Shown here: in pieces, positions 23,474 through 32,244 of the stretch | How positions within the stretch are numbered: position 1 is the stretch's first letter | How the letters are laid out: each line of letters begins with the position of its first letter | From: Vibrio splendidus 12E03 | Lineage (GTDB): Bacteria; Pseudomonadota; Gammaproteobacteria; Enterobacterales; Vibrionaceae | Assembly: GCF_000272105.2 (NCBI RefSeq) | Contig: NZ_AJZD02000002.1 | Location: 1 to 38,199 of the forward strand | DNA length: 38,199 bases | Direction: 5' to 3' | The notes under the pieces: model-generated | The model's input: the letters and a program-made list of their open reading frames with translations, nothing else | Database searches by the model: none | Told to the model about the DNA's origin: nothing | Made by a program: the position numbers and the translations under genes

Positions 23474-25345
23474 ATGAAATTTAGCCATAAGGTGGTTGCT
23501 GCATCATCAGCCTTGCTGCTAGTGACAGTATCATTGCTTTCAATACAACAACTTTACACTGTAAGAAGTGCAGTAGAAAACCACGTCAATGCGAGCCTGA
23601 AAGAGATGGTCTCGGGCGTGAAAAATACCGTCGTATCGGAGATGAACGCCAAGAAAGCGTTGGCTCAATCGACGACTGAAGTCATCGAGATCAACCCTGA
23701 AGATCGCGCTTACGTTAAAGAAATCTTAGAAAAGCCAAAGCTTAAAAACAGCTTCCTAGCGGTTGGTTTTGGTTATGAAGCAAACGGTTTCGTTATTGAA
23801 AATGATGATGGTTGGGAAGCAGGTCCAGATTACGACCCACGAATTCGTCCTTGGTACATTGATGCTAAATCCAAAAACAGTTTGGTTGTAACCGCTCCTT
23901 ATGTGGATGCATCAAGTAAGAAAGTCATCATATCAGTAGGCACTCCAGTTAAAGACAATGGTCGCTTTACTGCAGGTATGTTCTACGACCTAGAATTGAC
24001 GAACCTTGCTACCTTGGTCAACCAAGTGAACTTGTTTGATGCGGGTTACCTATTCCTGGTAACAGCCGACGGCACCACGATTGCTCACCCGAATGCGAAA
24101 AACAACGGTGAAATGCTTTCAAGCTACATGCCTCAAGCGACTATTCGTGAAGGCTCTCAAGAAATTGAAGTCGACGGCAAAATGTTCCTAGTTAACTTCA
24201 CCCACATCCCTAGTGAAGATTGGTATATCGGTGCCATCCTCGATGAAGAGATCGCGTTCCAAACCGTTGAAGAGTTGAAGAACAGCTCAATGATCTACTC
24301 ATTGATTGCGGTGATTCTCAGCATCATTGCTCTAACAGTTCTGATTCGTGTGTTAATGCGCCCACTGGATGCACTTAACCAAGCGATTCAAGATGTAGCA
24401 AGCGGACAAGGTGACTTAACTAAGCGCCTAGATACCAACACAGACAAAGAGTTCTCTGACCTAGCGAAAGGCTTCAATACCTTTACCGAAAATCTGCAAA
24501 ATCAGATCATTCAATCGAAAGCTATTGGTGTTGAGATTAAACGCGGTACTGAAATCACAGTGAAAGGCGCGGGCGAATCAGCGAAAGCAATGAATACCCA
24601 GCTGCAAGAGCTTGAACAGTTAGCGACTGCAATGAACGAGATGGCGGTTACTGCAACTGAAGTTGCAAACAATGCTCAAGGCGCAGCTGCTGCAGCCCGT
24701 GAAGCAGACGAAGCAACGCTAGACGGCACATCTGTCGTAAGTGACACCACTCAAGCGATTGATAACCTTTCAGCTCGTATCGACCAAGCGGTTGCCGAAG
24801 TACAAGTACTTGAATCAGCAACAGCCAACATCGAAACGATTCTAAAAGTAATCAACGATATTGCAGACCAAACCAACCTACTGGCATTGAATGCAGCTAT
24901 TGAAGCGGCGCGTGCTGGTGAGTCAGGCCGTGGTTTCGCAGTCGTTGCCGATGAAGTTCGCACTCTGGCGCAGCGTACTCAAGAGTCGACGACTGAAATC
25001 CGCAACATGATTGAACAGCTCCAAGCGGGTGCAAGCTCAGTATCGAACGCGATGAACCAAAGTAAAGACACAGCCACTGACGCCGTTGAACGCGCTCAGC
25101 AAGCGAACTCTTCACTTGACCGTATCCGTGACGCGATTCAACACATCTCAGATATGAACATCCAGATTGCTTCAGCGGCAGAAGAGCAGAGCTTGGTAGC
25201 GGAAGAGATCAATAACAACACTGTTAAGATCAAAGACCTTTCAACACAAGTATCAACAGCGGCCCAAGAAGCGAATACCGCAATGCAGCAGCAAACTGAC
25301 AATGTTCGCCAACAAGACGAGCTATTGAATAAGTTTACGGTTTAA
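23474..25345 (+). CDS. Methyl-accepting chemotaxis protein with amino-acid type dCache sensor (Mlp37-like)
   Basis: A 623-aa receptor. The first membrane segment is at about 9-28, and the periplasmic dCache_1 domain spans about 35-275. It carries the ligand motif of amino-acid sensing dCache domains, [13 protein letters not shown] followed by [10 protein letters not shown], and a second module starting [12 protein letters not shown]. The second membrane segment is at about 278-298, HAMP at about 300-352, and the signalling domain at about 353-623, with the conserved tip [20 protein letters not shown] near 463. It should control CheA kinase activity in response to amino acids or similar compounds. 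Vibrio cholerae Mlp37 (VCA0923), an amino-acid and taurine receptor, lies near the hut/tonB1 genes as this one does, so orthology is likely but inferred. Confidence 0.9.
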   Translation: MKFSHKVVAASSALLLVTVSLLSIQQLYTVRSAVENHVNASLKEMVSGVKNTVVSEMNAKKALAQSTTEVIEINPEDRAYVKEILEKPKLKNSFLAVGFGYEANGFVIENDDGWEAGPDYDPRIRPWYIDAKSKNSLVVTAPYVDASSKKVIISVGTPVKDNGRFTAGMFYDLELTNLATLVNQVNLFDAGYLFLVTADGTTIAHPNAKNNGEMLSSYMPQATIREGSQEIEVDGKMFLVNFTHIPSEDWYIGAILDEEIAFQTVEELKNSSMIYSLIAVILSIIALTVLIRVLMRPLDALNQAIQDVASGQGDLTKRLDTNTDKEFSDLAKGFNTFTENLQNQIIQSKAIGVEIKRGTEITVKGAGESAKAMNTQLQELEQLATAMNEMAVTATEVANNAQGAAAAAREADEATLDGTSVVSDTTQAIDNLSARIDQAVAEVQVLESATANIETILKVINDIADQTNLLALNAAIEAARAGESGRGFAVVADEVRTLAQRTQESTTEIRNMIEQLQAGASSVSNAMNQSKDTATDAVERAQQANSSLDRIRDAIQHISDMNIQIASAAEEQSLVAEEINNNTVKIKDLSTQVSTAAQEANTAMQQQTDNVRQQDELLNKFTV

Positions 25346-25350
25346 CCAAG

Positions 25351-25398
25351 GTTTGGCTCAGTTGCCGTTTGGCTGAGTCGCCATTTGGTTTAGTTACC
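25351..25398 (+). repeat. Three tandem 16-bp imperfect repeats
   Basis: Three adjoining copies, GTTTGGCTCAGTTGCC, GTTTGGCTGAGTCGCC and ATTTGGTTTAGTTACC, begin five bases after the chemoreceptor stop and end before the terminator. The first two differ at two positions; the third has more changes. Confidence 0.75.
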
Positions 25399-25415
25399 GA
25401 GCAATAGCTTAAAAT

Positions 25416-25458
25416 AAAAAGCCCCGATTACTGATTGCCAGTAAGCGGGGCTTTCTTT
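25416..25458. terminator. Bidirectional terminator between chemoreceptor and amylase genes
   Basis: AAAGCCCCG and CGGGGCTTT with an inner TTACTG/CAGTAA extension across an A-G mismatch. T-rich tails occur on both strands, between converging genes. Confidence 0.85.
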
Positions 25459-25486
25459 TCAATATTGTCTTTCTTGCCGATTGGGC

Positions 25487-26893
25487 TTAACTCATAACAG
25501 ATTCGGTCGAGTTGGTCGTCAACATCATGCACTGGTTAGGCTCAACCTTAACGGTTAACTCCTTTCCGACACAGTCGAACACCTCTCCAGACAACAAATC
25601 GGTCACTGCGCCAGTCCAATTTAATGAGGCTGTTTTGCTTCGCTTCGACTTGTTGATCACCACAATGCCTTTATCACCACGGACAAACACCAACAAATCA
25701 TCATTCGCTTCAACCACACGCATCGCTTCGCCATGAACATGGTTATGGAATTGAATCATGCTTTTCATGTAAGGCGCTTGCCAGTCGTTAAGCCAACGAG
25801 GCTGACCGCTCTTGTCCAGAATACCGCTGGTGCTCAGTTCACTGTAAACAAGCGGCACACCGCCGTCTCGACCAAGAATGAAAGCATGAGCCAATCGCTC
25901 ATCCACTTCATCCATTACATGCTCCAAAAACACCTCGTTATTGGGAATATCATGAGTGACCGCAAACGTGATCGCTCGCATATTCGACAGAGCCTGACCA
26001 AAACAGTATGGGTTAATCAAAGACTTAAAGCTGCCCTGCTCTTCAAATGCTTTGAAGATGGTGTTGAACAACGGGAAATCGTAAGCGCCTAAGCGAGTGT
26101 GTTTAAGATAAGGCTCAAGGAACAGCTCATACTCTTCTTCTGTCGCGCCGCCATCGGTAATGATCTCACCGAAGATGTGCATTTCTTCGCAGATGTCATC
26201 AGTCCACACCTTACGTAGGTGTGCCAGTGTCATATGCTTTGCCGCATCAATGCGAAATCCTTTCACACCAATCTCTTTCAGTGCTTTTAGGTAGGCTCTT
26301 TGTTGTGCCACCACATTATCGTTATCGAGTAGCGTTGGCAGGCCAGGATCGCTCGCGCCACCGGTAATACGCCCGTTTTGCACTTCCCACGTGTCTTTCC
26401 AGTTCTTGATACCAAACGCTTCCACGAAGTCGTTCTCATCAAAAAGAGGCTCAGAAAGGTCACCAAACAAACGTATGGATTCATAATAGTCAGCATCTTT
26501 TTGATAAGACGCCATGTCTTGCTGATTGGGATACGTTAAGTCACCGCGGATACCCGATTCGTTGGCCATGTGGTTAAAAACGACATCTACATAAGTACGA
26601 AGCCCGTGTTGCTTTAACGTGTTCACCATCGCAGTGAAATCTTGCGTGTCACCAAGCTGGTTGTCGATTACACGGTAATCTTGGGGCTGATAACGTTGCC
26701 ACCATTGGGTGCCAGAATTTCGGTCGCAACCCTTAGGGCCGCGCAGCGATTTCATCGCCGGTGATACTAAAACAGATTTATAACCCAACTCTTGGATCAG
26801 TGGGGCGTTCTTCATTACGTCAGCGTAGCACCAGTCAAAGGCATGCAATATGACATCTGTCGCTGGGTTGCTTAACATAGCTGAACTCTCCAT
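25487..26893 (-). CDS. Alpha-amylase family (GH13) glucan hydrolase, cytoplasmic
   Basis: A 468-aa protein without a signal peptide, so probably cytoplasmic. GH13 regions are intact: DVVFNH (103-108), GFRIDAAKH with nucleophile Asp216, FGEIITDG with acid/base Glu243, and FAVTHDIPNNE with His314-Asp315. A short beta-sandwich C-terminal domain follows (about 385-468). It should hydrolyse alpha-1,4 glucan or maltodextrin inside the cell. AGGAG five bases before the ATG sets the start. A -10 with a GGAGGA-rich element at the MalT position (26984-27023) suggests maltose control. The assignment to GH13 is firm; exact substrate is not. Confidence 0.9.
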   Translation of the reverse strand: MESSAMLSNPATDVILHAFDWCYADVMKNAPLIQELGYKSVLVSPAMKSLRGPKGCDRNSGTQWWQRYQPQDYRVIDNQLGDTQDFTAMVNTLKQHGLRTYVDVVFNHMANESGIRGDLTYPNQQDMASYQKDADYYESIRLFGDLSEPLFDENDFVEAFGIKNWKDTWEVQNGRITGGASDPGLPTLLDNDNVVAQQRAYLKALKEIGVKGFRIDAAKHMTLAHLRKVWTDDICEEMHIFGEIITDGGATEEEYELFLEPYLKHTRLGAYDFPLFNTIFKAFEEQGSFKSLINPYCFGQALSNMRAITFAVTHDIPNNEVFLEHVMDEVDERLAHAFILGRDGGVPLVYSELSTSGILDKSGQPRWLNDWQAPYMKSMIQFHNHVHGEAMRVVEANDDLLVFVRGDKGIVVINKSKRSKTASLNWTGAVTDLLSGEVFDCVGKELTVKVEPNQCMMLTTNSTESVMS

Positions 26894-26983
26894 GTTGTTC
26901 TCCTACCAAACTCGTTTACAGCTTTCTAGAAAAGGCAAAGGCTAAAAGGCAAAGCTGCATAAATTTCCTTAAGAATGGTATTT

Positions 26984-27023
26984 ATTATATGAGTTACTCA
27001 TTAAAAACCCTCCTCCTCCTACC
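26984..27023 (-). promoter_or_regulatory. Candidate MalT-activated promoter of the amylase gene
   Basis: On the minus strand GGTAGGAGGAGGAGGG (27023-27008) holds overlapping copies of the MalT core GGAGGA. TATAAT (26989-26984) stands 18 bases further on as -10. There is no good -35, and the element would centre near -38, where MalT binds at known mal promoters. Confidence 0.4.
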
Positions 27024-27123
27024 AATTACTCACGGTGGATAGTTGAGGGCGTAGCACCAATTATCGCATAACGTCTGGGATGAACACTCAACCGTAGTAC
27101 TTTAAAACGCGCAAAAAAGTCAC

Positions 27124-27151
27124 AAAAAAGGAGCGTATATACGCTCCTTTT
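27124..27151 (-). terminator. Intrinsic terminator of ppiC
   Basis: 11-bp perfect stem AAAAGGAGCGT (27126-27136) / ACGCTCCTTTT (27141-27151), loop ATAT, with six A (27124-27129) giving a T-run leftward. Confidence 0.9.
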
Positions 27152-27175
27152 ATTCCATCTAACACATATCTTACA

Positions 27176-27454
27176 CTAGGTTCTGTAAAGAACCTTAACT
27201 ACATGCCAACCGAATTTTGTTTTCACAAGGTGGGGTACAAGCGTCTCGCCAGAGAAACAAACCTTATCAAACTGAGGCACCATTTGACCTTTTTTGAACT
27301 CGCCTAGGTCGCCGCCCTTTTTACCAGATGGACAGGTTGAATGTTTCTTCGCTAGCGTTTGAAATTTAGCGCCCTTTTTAAGCTGCGTCATGATGTCTTC
27401 TGCTAGTTCTTTATGCTTCACCAAAATATGAAGCGCTGCTGCTGTTCTTGCCAT
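27176..27454 (-). CDS. ppiC: Peptidyl-prolyl cis-trans isomerase C (parvulin)
   Basis: A 92-aa single-domain parvulin, the size of E. coli PpiC (93 aa). Signature elements are [18 protein letters not shown], then [20 protein letters not shown] and [16 protein letters not shown]. It catalyses proline isomerisation in the cytoplasm as a folding helper. It is monocistronic, with a terminator directly downstream (27124-27151). Confidence 0.92.
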   Translation of the reverse strand: MARTAAALHILVKHKELAEDIMTQLKKGAKFQTLAKKHSTCPSGKKGGDLGEFKKGQMVPQFDKVCFSGETLVPHLVKTKFGWHVVKVLYRT

Positions 27455-27738
27455 GATAATTCTCAGTTTGTTGCTGCCAGTTTACTTACTACGATTGCTT
27501 AGAACATCGCGAATGAACTGACTGTTGTAAATCTGTTTACCGCTAACGGCTTATCGACATAAATTCATCGACAGCCAGCGTTTAGCGTGATTTTAACCCA
27601 AGAACCGCTATTCTTCACTCTATAACCGAAAACAACTGCATTAAAGGCCATTAAAAACCGCATCGCGACTTGCTGCGGCTTCCATTTCCCTTTAAATTAA
27701 TCCTTATAAATTAAGCGCGTATTAAGTAGGAGCCACTT

Positions 27739-28653
27739 ATGGCCAAACCGATCAGTAAAGCGAGTCAGTCACAGGGAATGTTGATGTTCAAATTGTCCCT
27801 CACTCAAAGTTTTGCGATTGGCACGCTTAAAGTCAGGGAAATCGTTCCTTTTCAACCGATGACTCAGATCCCCTACTCTCATCACCATGTGATTGGCACC
27901 GTGACCATTCGCGATCTTACGGTTCCTGTGATTGATATGTCTGCCGCGATTGGCTTTCGCCCGATCACTCCCGCTGAATACAATGACTGTGTACTCATCG
28001 TGACCGACTGCTTAAGAACGGTCGTGGCATTCTTAGTTCGCTCAATCGACAAAATCATTGAATGTGATTGGAAGAGTATTGAATCGCCACCAGCGAGTGT
28101 CGGTCGCAATGTATTTGTGACAGGCATTACTCGCTTTGAAGATCGTATCGTGCAAATGCTCGATGTTGAATTACTGCTCTCTAAAATCTACCCAGATTAT
28201 GAGAATGCGCATATTCCAATGCTGACCGATGTAGAAAGGGAGCGACTCAAAGCGCTGAACATCTTATTGGTGGATGACTCTTTGATTGCGCGTAAGCAGT
28301 TATCTGATGCCCTAGACAGCATCAACATCCCTTACAGCATTTGTAACAACGGCTTAGATGCCATCGAACTAATGCGACGCCAAGCCAGCGCTGGCAATGC
28401 CATTGATCTTCTGGTGAGTGATATCGAGATGCCAGGATTAGATGGTTATGAGCTTGCATTTGAAGTGCAAAACGACAGCGCTCTAAGTCACGCTTACTGT
28501 ATTTTGCACACATCACTATCCAGTGAGATCTGTGTGGATCGTGCTAATCAAGTAGGAGCCCACGAAGCGCTTGAGAAGTTCAATGCGGGTGAGTTAATCG
28601 AAGCTATGCTACGCGGCGCAAAAGTCTTAAACGACGCCTCTACGGCGGCTTAG
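27739..28653 (+). CDS. cheV: CheV chemotaxis coupling protein (CheW domain plus receiver)
   Basis: A 304-aa protein. The CheW-like domain (about 12-155) includes FAIGTLKVREIVPF and VIGTVTIRDLTVPVID. The receiver domain (about 172-300) has the acidic pair in LLVDDSLIARKQL (Asp179, Asp180), the phosphorylation site Asp228 in SDIEMPGLDGYEL, Thr258 and Lys280, all the catalytic positions. CheV couples receptors to CheA and adjusts by phosphorylation. It lies in the same part of the chromosome as the chemoreceptor but is transcribed alone. A 12-bp hairpin follows (28663-28702). Vibrios carry several CheV paralogues and I do not assign a number. Confidence 0.9.
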   Translation: MAKPISKASQSQGMLMFKLSLTQSFAIGTLKVREIVPFQPMTQIPYSHHHVIGTVTIRDLTVPVIDMSAAIGFRPITPAEYNDCVLIVTDCLRTVVAFLVRSIDKIIECDWKSIESPPASVGRNVFVTGITRFEDRIVQMLDVELLLSKIYPDYENAHIPMLTDVERERLKALNILLVDDSLIARKQLSDALDSINIPYSICNNGLDAIELMRRQASAGNAIDLLVSDIEMPGLDGYELAFEVQNDSALSHAYCILHTSLSSEICVDRANQVGAHEALEKFNAGELIEAMLRGAKVLNDASTAA

Positions 28654-28662
28654 GCTCTGTTT

Positions 28663-28702
28663 AGAAGCTAAACCTAGCATAGTGCTCAATGGTTTAGCTT
28701 CT
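28663..28702 (+). terminator. Probable terminator hairpin after cheV
   Basis: Perfect 12-bp stem AGAAGCTAAACC (28663-28674) / GGTTTAGCTTCT (28691-28702) with a 16-base loop. The tail is only partly T-rich, so termination may be weak. Confidence 0.55.
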
Positions 28703-28746
28703 TAATCTCTTCTTTCTTCAAACCTTAATAAGAATAGAGTTAACCG

Positions 28747-29310
28747 TTAGTCTTTGTTATCTGGCATAGAATAGCTCTTACTCACAAATTCCACTTCCTC
28801 GACTTCATTGACATGATTGGTAAAAGAGGCCAATGCATAGAGAGTGTTCGCGACTAGGTTTGCGTATTTAAAAAGAATCGGGTCTGGCGACTTTTTGCTT
28901 TCATGATGTTCAATACTCACCAAAGCTCGCACCACTTTCTTAGCCTGACAACGACACAAGTGAAGCTCGCTAGACACTCGATTCCCGCCAGGTAATACAA
29001 ACCCTTTGAAGCCACCTTCTAGCTGCTCACGGATACGATGATAGTCTTGCTTAAGCTCGACCAGTTCGGATTCAGTAATCGCTAACTTCCCACGCACGGA
29101 ACCATTCAAATGATAGATGTTCGGCTGTAGGCGTTGCAGGATCTCGCGAACTTGTGGTTCCAATTCCAATGAAAGAACCAATCCAACTCGGCAACAAAGC
29201 TCGTCCGACAGAATCTCAAAATCACAGATAGGACTGTCTTCATAAATGAACGGGTAACAGAACTCGTCCCAATCTCGACTTACTGGTTTCACGTAGCGAT
29301 CCTTACACAT
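28747..29310 (-). CDS. Divergent PduO-type cobalamin adenosyltransferase-like protein
   Basis: A 187-aa protein. The central and C-terminal parts match the PduO-type ATP:cob(I)alamin adenosyltransferase four-helix bundle: SDELCCRVGLV (35-45, family VDELNS.IGL) and FVLPGGNRVSSELHLCR (104-120, family LPGG...A..LH.AR). The usual N-terminal ATP loop (TKTGDDGTTGL type) is absent; the N-terminus reads PVSRDWDEFCYPFIYE. The family RR.ER is replaced by KKVVRA. It may therefore have lost ATP binding or changed its job, for instance to binding another tetrapyrrole. It stands downstream of hutZ, after the hut terminator, with its own promoter region. The ATG lacks a visible Shine-Dalgarno sequence. Confidence 0.7.
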   Translation of the reverse strand: MCKDRYVKPVSRDWDEFCYPFIYEDSPICDFEILSDELCCRVGLVLSLELEPQVREILQRLQPNIYHLNGSVRGKLAITESELVELKQDYHRIREQLEGGFKGFVLPGGNRVSSELHLCRCQAKKVVRALVSIEHHESKKSPDPILFKYANLVANTLYALASFTNHVNEVEEVEFVSKSYSMPDNKD

Positions 29311-29403
29311 AAATATTAGTCAGACGCCAATATACCAAACTCTTTGATTTAGTCTGCTTTTTCTCACATCAACGCTAGTGTGTTTACAACGATTTTTAGA
29401 CGT

Positions 29404-29428
29404 AAAAAAACCCTCACATTGGAGGGCT
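29404..29428 (-). terminator. Intrinsic terminator of hutWXZ
   Basis: CCCTC (29411-29415) / GAGGG (29422-29426), loop ACATTG, followed leftward by seven T (complement of 29404-29410). Confidence 0.82.
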
Positions 29429-29452
29429 TCTTACATAACCAGTTAAACGAGA

Positions 29453-29983
29453 TTACTCGTTAGATACTTTTTTGTGGCCTTCTTGAAGGTGAACGAAATC
29501 CACCAGATCGTCGCCTGACACTTGGTATGCCTGACCGAAGCCTTTAACGAATAGGCCGTTCTCTGCTTTAAGGTTGAATAGAGAGAAGTCTTGAAGTTGG
29601 CTCAAACCATCAATGATTTCACCAAAACGCTCTTGCATCTGGCCAATCACTTGAGTCCAAAGCTCTGTTTCACGCTCAATAACACTTGCTTGAGCATCAA
29701 ACGTTAAACGCTTACGTGCGTAAAGCTGCTTCGAGCTCTCTTCGTCTTCAATCATCATCAAAGAGACCTGAGGGTTTGCTTTCAAGTTACGAGCATGACG
29801 AGCAATATCAGAAATTAGAACAAAGTAACCTTCTTGGTTCTGAACGAAAGGTGCGTAACTTACGTTCGGGCGACCTTCTTCATCAACCGTTGCAAGTTGA
29901 AGGGTACGGCGCTCTTGGCGAAACTCTTTAATTTCTGGACCTAGGCGACCTTGTAGACGTTCTTGTTTTACTTGCTGTTCCAT
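29453..29983 (-). CDS. hutZ: HutZ haem-utilisation/haem-degrading protein
   Basis: A 176-aa protein of the FMN-binding split-barrel fold, the same length as Vibrio cholerae HutZ. His63, Asp132 and His170, reported as functionally important in that protein, are at the same positions here (ARHARNL, LQDFSLF, LQEGHKK). HutZ breaks down haem in the cytoplasm to release iron, receiving haem from HutX. It is the last gene of hutW-hutX-hutZ, with a terminator at 29404-29428. Iron repression by Fur through the site at 32163-32182 is likely. Confidence 0.93.
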   Translation of the reverse strand: MEQQVKQERLQGRLGPEIKEFRQERRTLQLATVDEEGRPNVSYAPFVQNQEGYFVLISDIARHARNLKANPQVSLMMIEDEESSKQLYARKRLTFDAQASVIERETELWTQVIGQMQERFGEIIDGLSQLQDFSLFNLKAENGLFVKGFGQAYQVSGDDLVDFVHLQEGHKKVSNE

Positions 29984-30022
29984 GGGTAATTCCTTTATTC
30001 ACTTTCTCTGATTTATTATTTT

Positions 30023-30068
30023 TGCTCGAGGTTGAGCGATCATTAGCGAACTAAACGATCCTCGAGCA
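30023..30068 (-). other. Hairpin between hutX and hutZ
   Basis: Perfect 9-bp stem TGCTCGAGG (30023-30031) / CCTCGAGCA (30060-30068) with a second inner stem possible (GATCGTT with AATGATC, read leftward). No T-run follows leftward, so it is not an ordinary terminator. It sits in the 119-base hutX-hutZ gap and may set mRNA stability or expression ratio. Confidence 0.6.
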
Positions 30069-30102
30069 TTGATGTTTTATTAACTATTACTGCTGATTCT
30101 GT

Positions 30103-30624
30103 TTAAGCTTGTGCTTTTAACGCTTTGAAGCGTTCTACTTGGTCGGCAATAAGCTCACGCTTTTCGTTGCGGCCTAGGTAGATCTTAAAAATGTTCTCGC
30201 CCGTTTCACTGAAGAAACCGAAGTAATGACTTTCACGACCCATGAACGCTTTGCTCACCAAACCGATCTGTTTAACGTTGTCTAACTTTAGGTGACCATG
30301 AAGCTCGCCTTCTTTGCCCATCAGGTTGTAGTAACCACGTGCTACTTTACCTTTAGGAAACGGCGCTTTTACTTCAAAGATTGATCCGAATGAATGCACG
30401 ATTGTGGTCACAGGGCCCCAACCCACTAATCCTTCTAGAATTTCTTGAGCACGGCTGCCATCTAGCATCACTGCCATGTCGTTTGGAAAAGCAGCAACTA
30501 CTTCAACCTCTGAAACACCGAGCTTCTCAGCAATCGCAGTCGGAAGCAGTTTTGGTTCTTCTTCTAGAATGCGAGCAACACGTTGCTCTAGAGTTTGTGT
30601 CATTTCTAATGTTGTATCTGTCAT
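30103..30624 (-). CDS. hutX: HutX haem-trafficking protein
   Basis: A 173-aa protein of the ChuX/HutX family. An N-terminal helical region with RILEEEPKLLPTAIAEKLGV leads into the beta-sheet haem-binding domain (GWGPVTTIVHSFGSIFEVKA, then YYNLMGKEGELHGHLKLDNV and SHYFGFFSETGENIFKIYLG). It is a cytoplasmic haem carrier that hands haem to HutZ. The ATG at 30624 lacks a good ribosome site; starting at Met8 would give 166 aa, the length I recall for Vibrio cholerae HutX, so the shorter form is possible. It is the middle gene of hutWXZ, 49 bases after hutW. Confidence 0.92.
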   Translation of the reverse strand: MTDTTLEMTQTLEQRVARILEEEPKLLPTAIAEKLGVSEVEVVAAFPNDMAVMLDGSRAQEILEGLVGWGPVTTIVHSFGSIFEVKAPFPKGKVARGYYNLMGKEGELHGHLKLDNVKQIGLVSKAFMGRESHYFGFFSETGENIFKIYLGRNEKRELIADQVERFKALKAQA

Positions 30625-30673
30625 TGAATATGTGTCCGTATAAACGAGTAAGTTATAAACTAAAAATTCGATA

Positions 30674-32083
30674 TTAAGCGTGCTTCAAGCTTGCATGCGG
30701 GTGAACGCCCGAACCTGACGCTTTCGGTGCAGGGTGCACCGCTTGATATTCAGCGTTAAGTACTTGAATCACACTCTGAGCGAGGCTTACTGCCCAAAAG
30801 CTGCCAGCAATAGTCAGGCTCAAGTAATCCTCTGAAAGCTCAACCAAGCCATTCTTTTCCCAATGTGAGAACAGAGGCTTCAAGTAATCGAACGTGTCTT
30901 GTCCCATAAAGGTCGGCAACGTACTTCTTCTAACAACACCAGAATCAAAGCCTGCCTTTAATGTCGAGAAGATCGGCTCTAATAAGCTTTGCTTCGTCAT
31001 CATGGCAATCGGCAACTGACCTTGTTTTATAGACTCCATGTAGCTGTCTAAAGTTCGATGTTGCATCACACCGTGGCCGCCAATGTTGCCACCAGCGCCA
31101 CAACCAATTGGAAGCACTTCGGCATAAGTTTTAGCTAAGCTGTTGTAAATGCTGCGTTCGCGGTTATCGCGAGTCCAGTGATTCACACTCAGCTGTTTAA
31201 CCTTGTGCTTAGCCATGAACTCAACACCCGCCAAGTACATACTCGCCTTATCTGGCGTGTTGGCCGGCGGTGGGATTTTTCCTTTCTCAACGAGATTAAG
31301 CATAGGTGCATTGCCCGCAACGATCAGTTGGTAGAGGTCAATACCGTGTGCGCCCGTAGACATGTAGTCTTCTAAATCTTGTTGGAACACTTCCATAGAC
31401 TGGTGCGGTAGTCCGTATAACAAATCAAGAACGATTGGCGCTTGCTCTATACGACTTAGTGAACTGATACGTTCTAGCACAACCTCTCGGTCATCTAAGC
31501 GCTTAGCACTGCGTCGAACTTGAGTGTTGAAACTTTGAATACCAAAGGAGAAACGGTTGAAACCACCTTCAAGCGCACGATCAAACATCTCGTCACCAAA
31601 TCGATTGATGCGCCCTTCCAATGTCATCTCAACATCGTTTGCTAGTGGGAAATATTGGCGAATCGCTTTACCCAGCTGCTCAACTTGTTGAGGCGACAAA
31701 TCGGTAGGTGTTCCGCCACCAATATAGACAGCGTGAAATAGTCCAGACTGAGCCCAAGGCGTTTTGGCTTTCTGCTTTAGCTCGACCATCAGTGCATCGA
31801 AATACTCATCCACTAATTTACGGCTTGCGGCATTTTGGAAGAAATTGCAGAACGTACAACGCACACGACAGAAAGGAATGTGGATATACAAGCAACGCTT
31901 ATCCTGTTTTTTCCCTTCACTCAGCATCAGTTCGTCAAAGAGTTCTAACTTCTTACTGGGGTCGACCGGAATTGAACTTCCTCCGGCGTGTGCAGAATGC
32001 TTTTTCGCAAACGCAAAACGAAGCGGATCAGGGCTAGAAATGCCCAAGATTGATTCGTCAAATTTATAAATATTAAGACTCAT
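30674..32083 (-). CDS. hutW: HutW radical-SAM haem utilisation protein
   Basis: A 469-aa radical-SAM protein of the HemN/ChuW group. The 4Fe-4S motif is CxxxCxxC with Cys72, Cys76 and Cys79 in IPFCRVRCTFCNFF, and SAM-binding glycines are in YIGGGTPTDLSPQQ. The related ChuW opens haem anaerobically to a tetrapyrrole product and releases iron, so HutW probably does the same with HutX and HutZ. It is the first gene of the leftward operon, divergent from tonB with 155 bases containing a Fur-like site between. Homology to coproporphyrinogen dehydrogenase HemN could mislead, but the hutXZ context decides. Confidence 0.93.
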   Translation of the reverse strand: MSLNIYKFDESILGISSPDPLRFAFAKKHSAHAGGSSIPVDPSKKLELFDELMLSEGKKQDKRCLYIHIPFCRVRCTFCNFFQNAASRKLVDEYFDALMVELKQKAKTPWAQSGLFHAVYIGGGTPTDLSPQQVEQLGKAIRQYFPLANDVEMTLEGRINRFGDEMFDRALEGGFNRFSFGIQSFNTQVRRSAKRLDDREVVLERISSLSRIEQAPIVLDLLYGLPHQSMEVFQQDLEDYMSTGAHGIDLYQLIVAGNAPMLNLVEKGKIPPPANTPDKASMYLAGVEFMAKHKVKQLSVNHWTRDNRERSIYNSLAKTYAEVLPIGCGAGGNIGGHGVMQHRTLDSYMESIKQGQLPIAMMTKQSLLEPIFSTLKAGFDSGVVRRSTLPTFMGQDTFDYLKPLFSHWEKNGLVELSEDYLSLTIAGSFWAVSLAQSVIQVLNAEYQAVHPAPKASGSGVHPHASLKHA

Positions 32084-32162
32084 ATGATCTCTCTAAACAC
32101 TTACATAGCAAAGTCTGGAAGACTATTCGCTAAAAACTGAGAGAATCATAAATACACGTAAA

Positions 32163-32182
32163 TGATAATGCAATTGATAATT
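32163..32182. promoter_or_regulatory. Candidate Fur box between hutW and tonB
   Basis: TGATAATGCAATTGATAATT (32163-32182) contains two GATAAT hexamers separated by six bases, matching the Fur repeat. It lies between the divergent hutW and tonB starts. It fits the known iron repression of hut and tonB1 genes in Vibrio cholerae. Confidence 0.65.
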
Positions 32183-32244
32183 GATCTTATTTAGATTCTA
32201 AGCAATAATCCGATACAGAATTTTGATTTGGTAAAGGATTGATT

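Noticed and set aside
25733..26092. 119-codon plus-strand frame opposite the amylase gene
   Set aside because: Antisense shadow of intact GH13 coding sequence.
31708..32069. Two overlapping plus-strand frames opposite hutW
   Set aside because: Cover the conserved radical-SAM motif on the other strand; no independent evidence.
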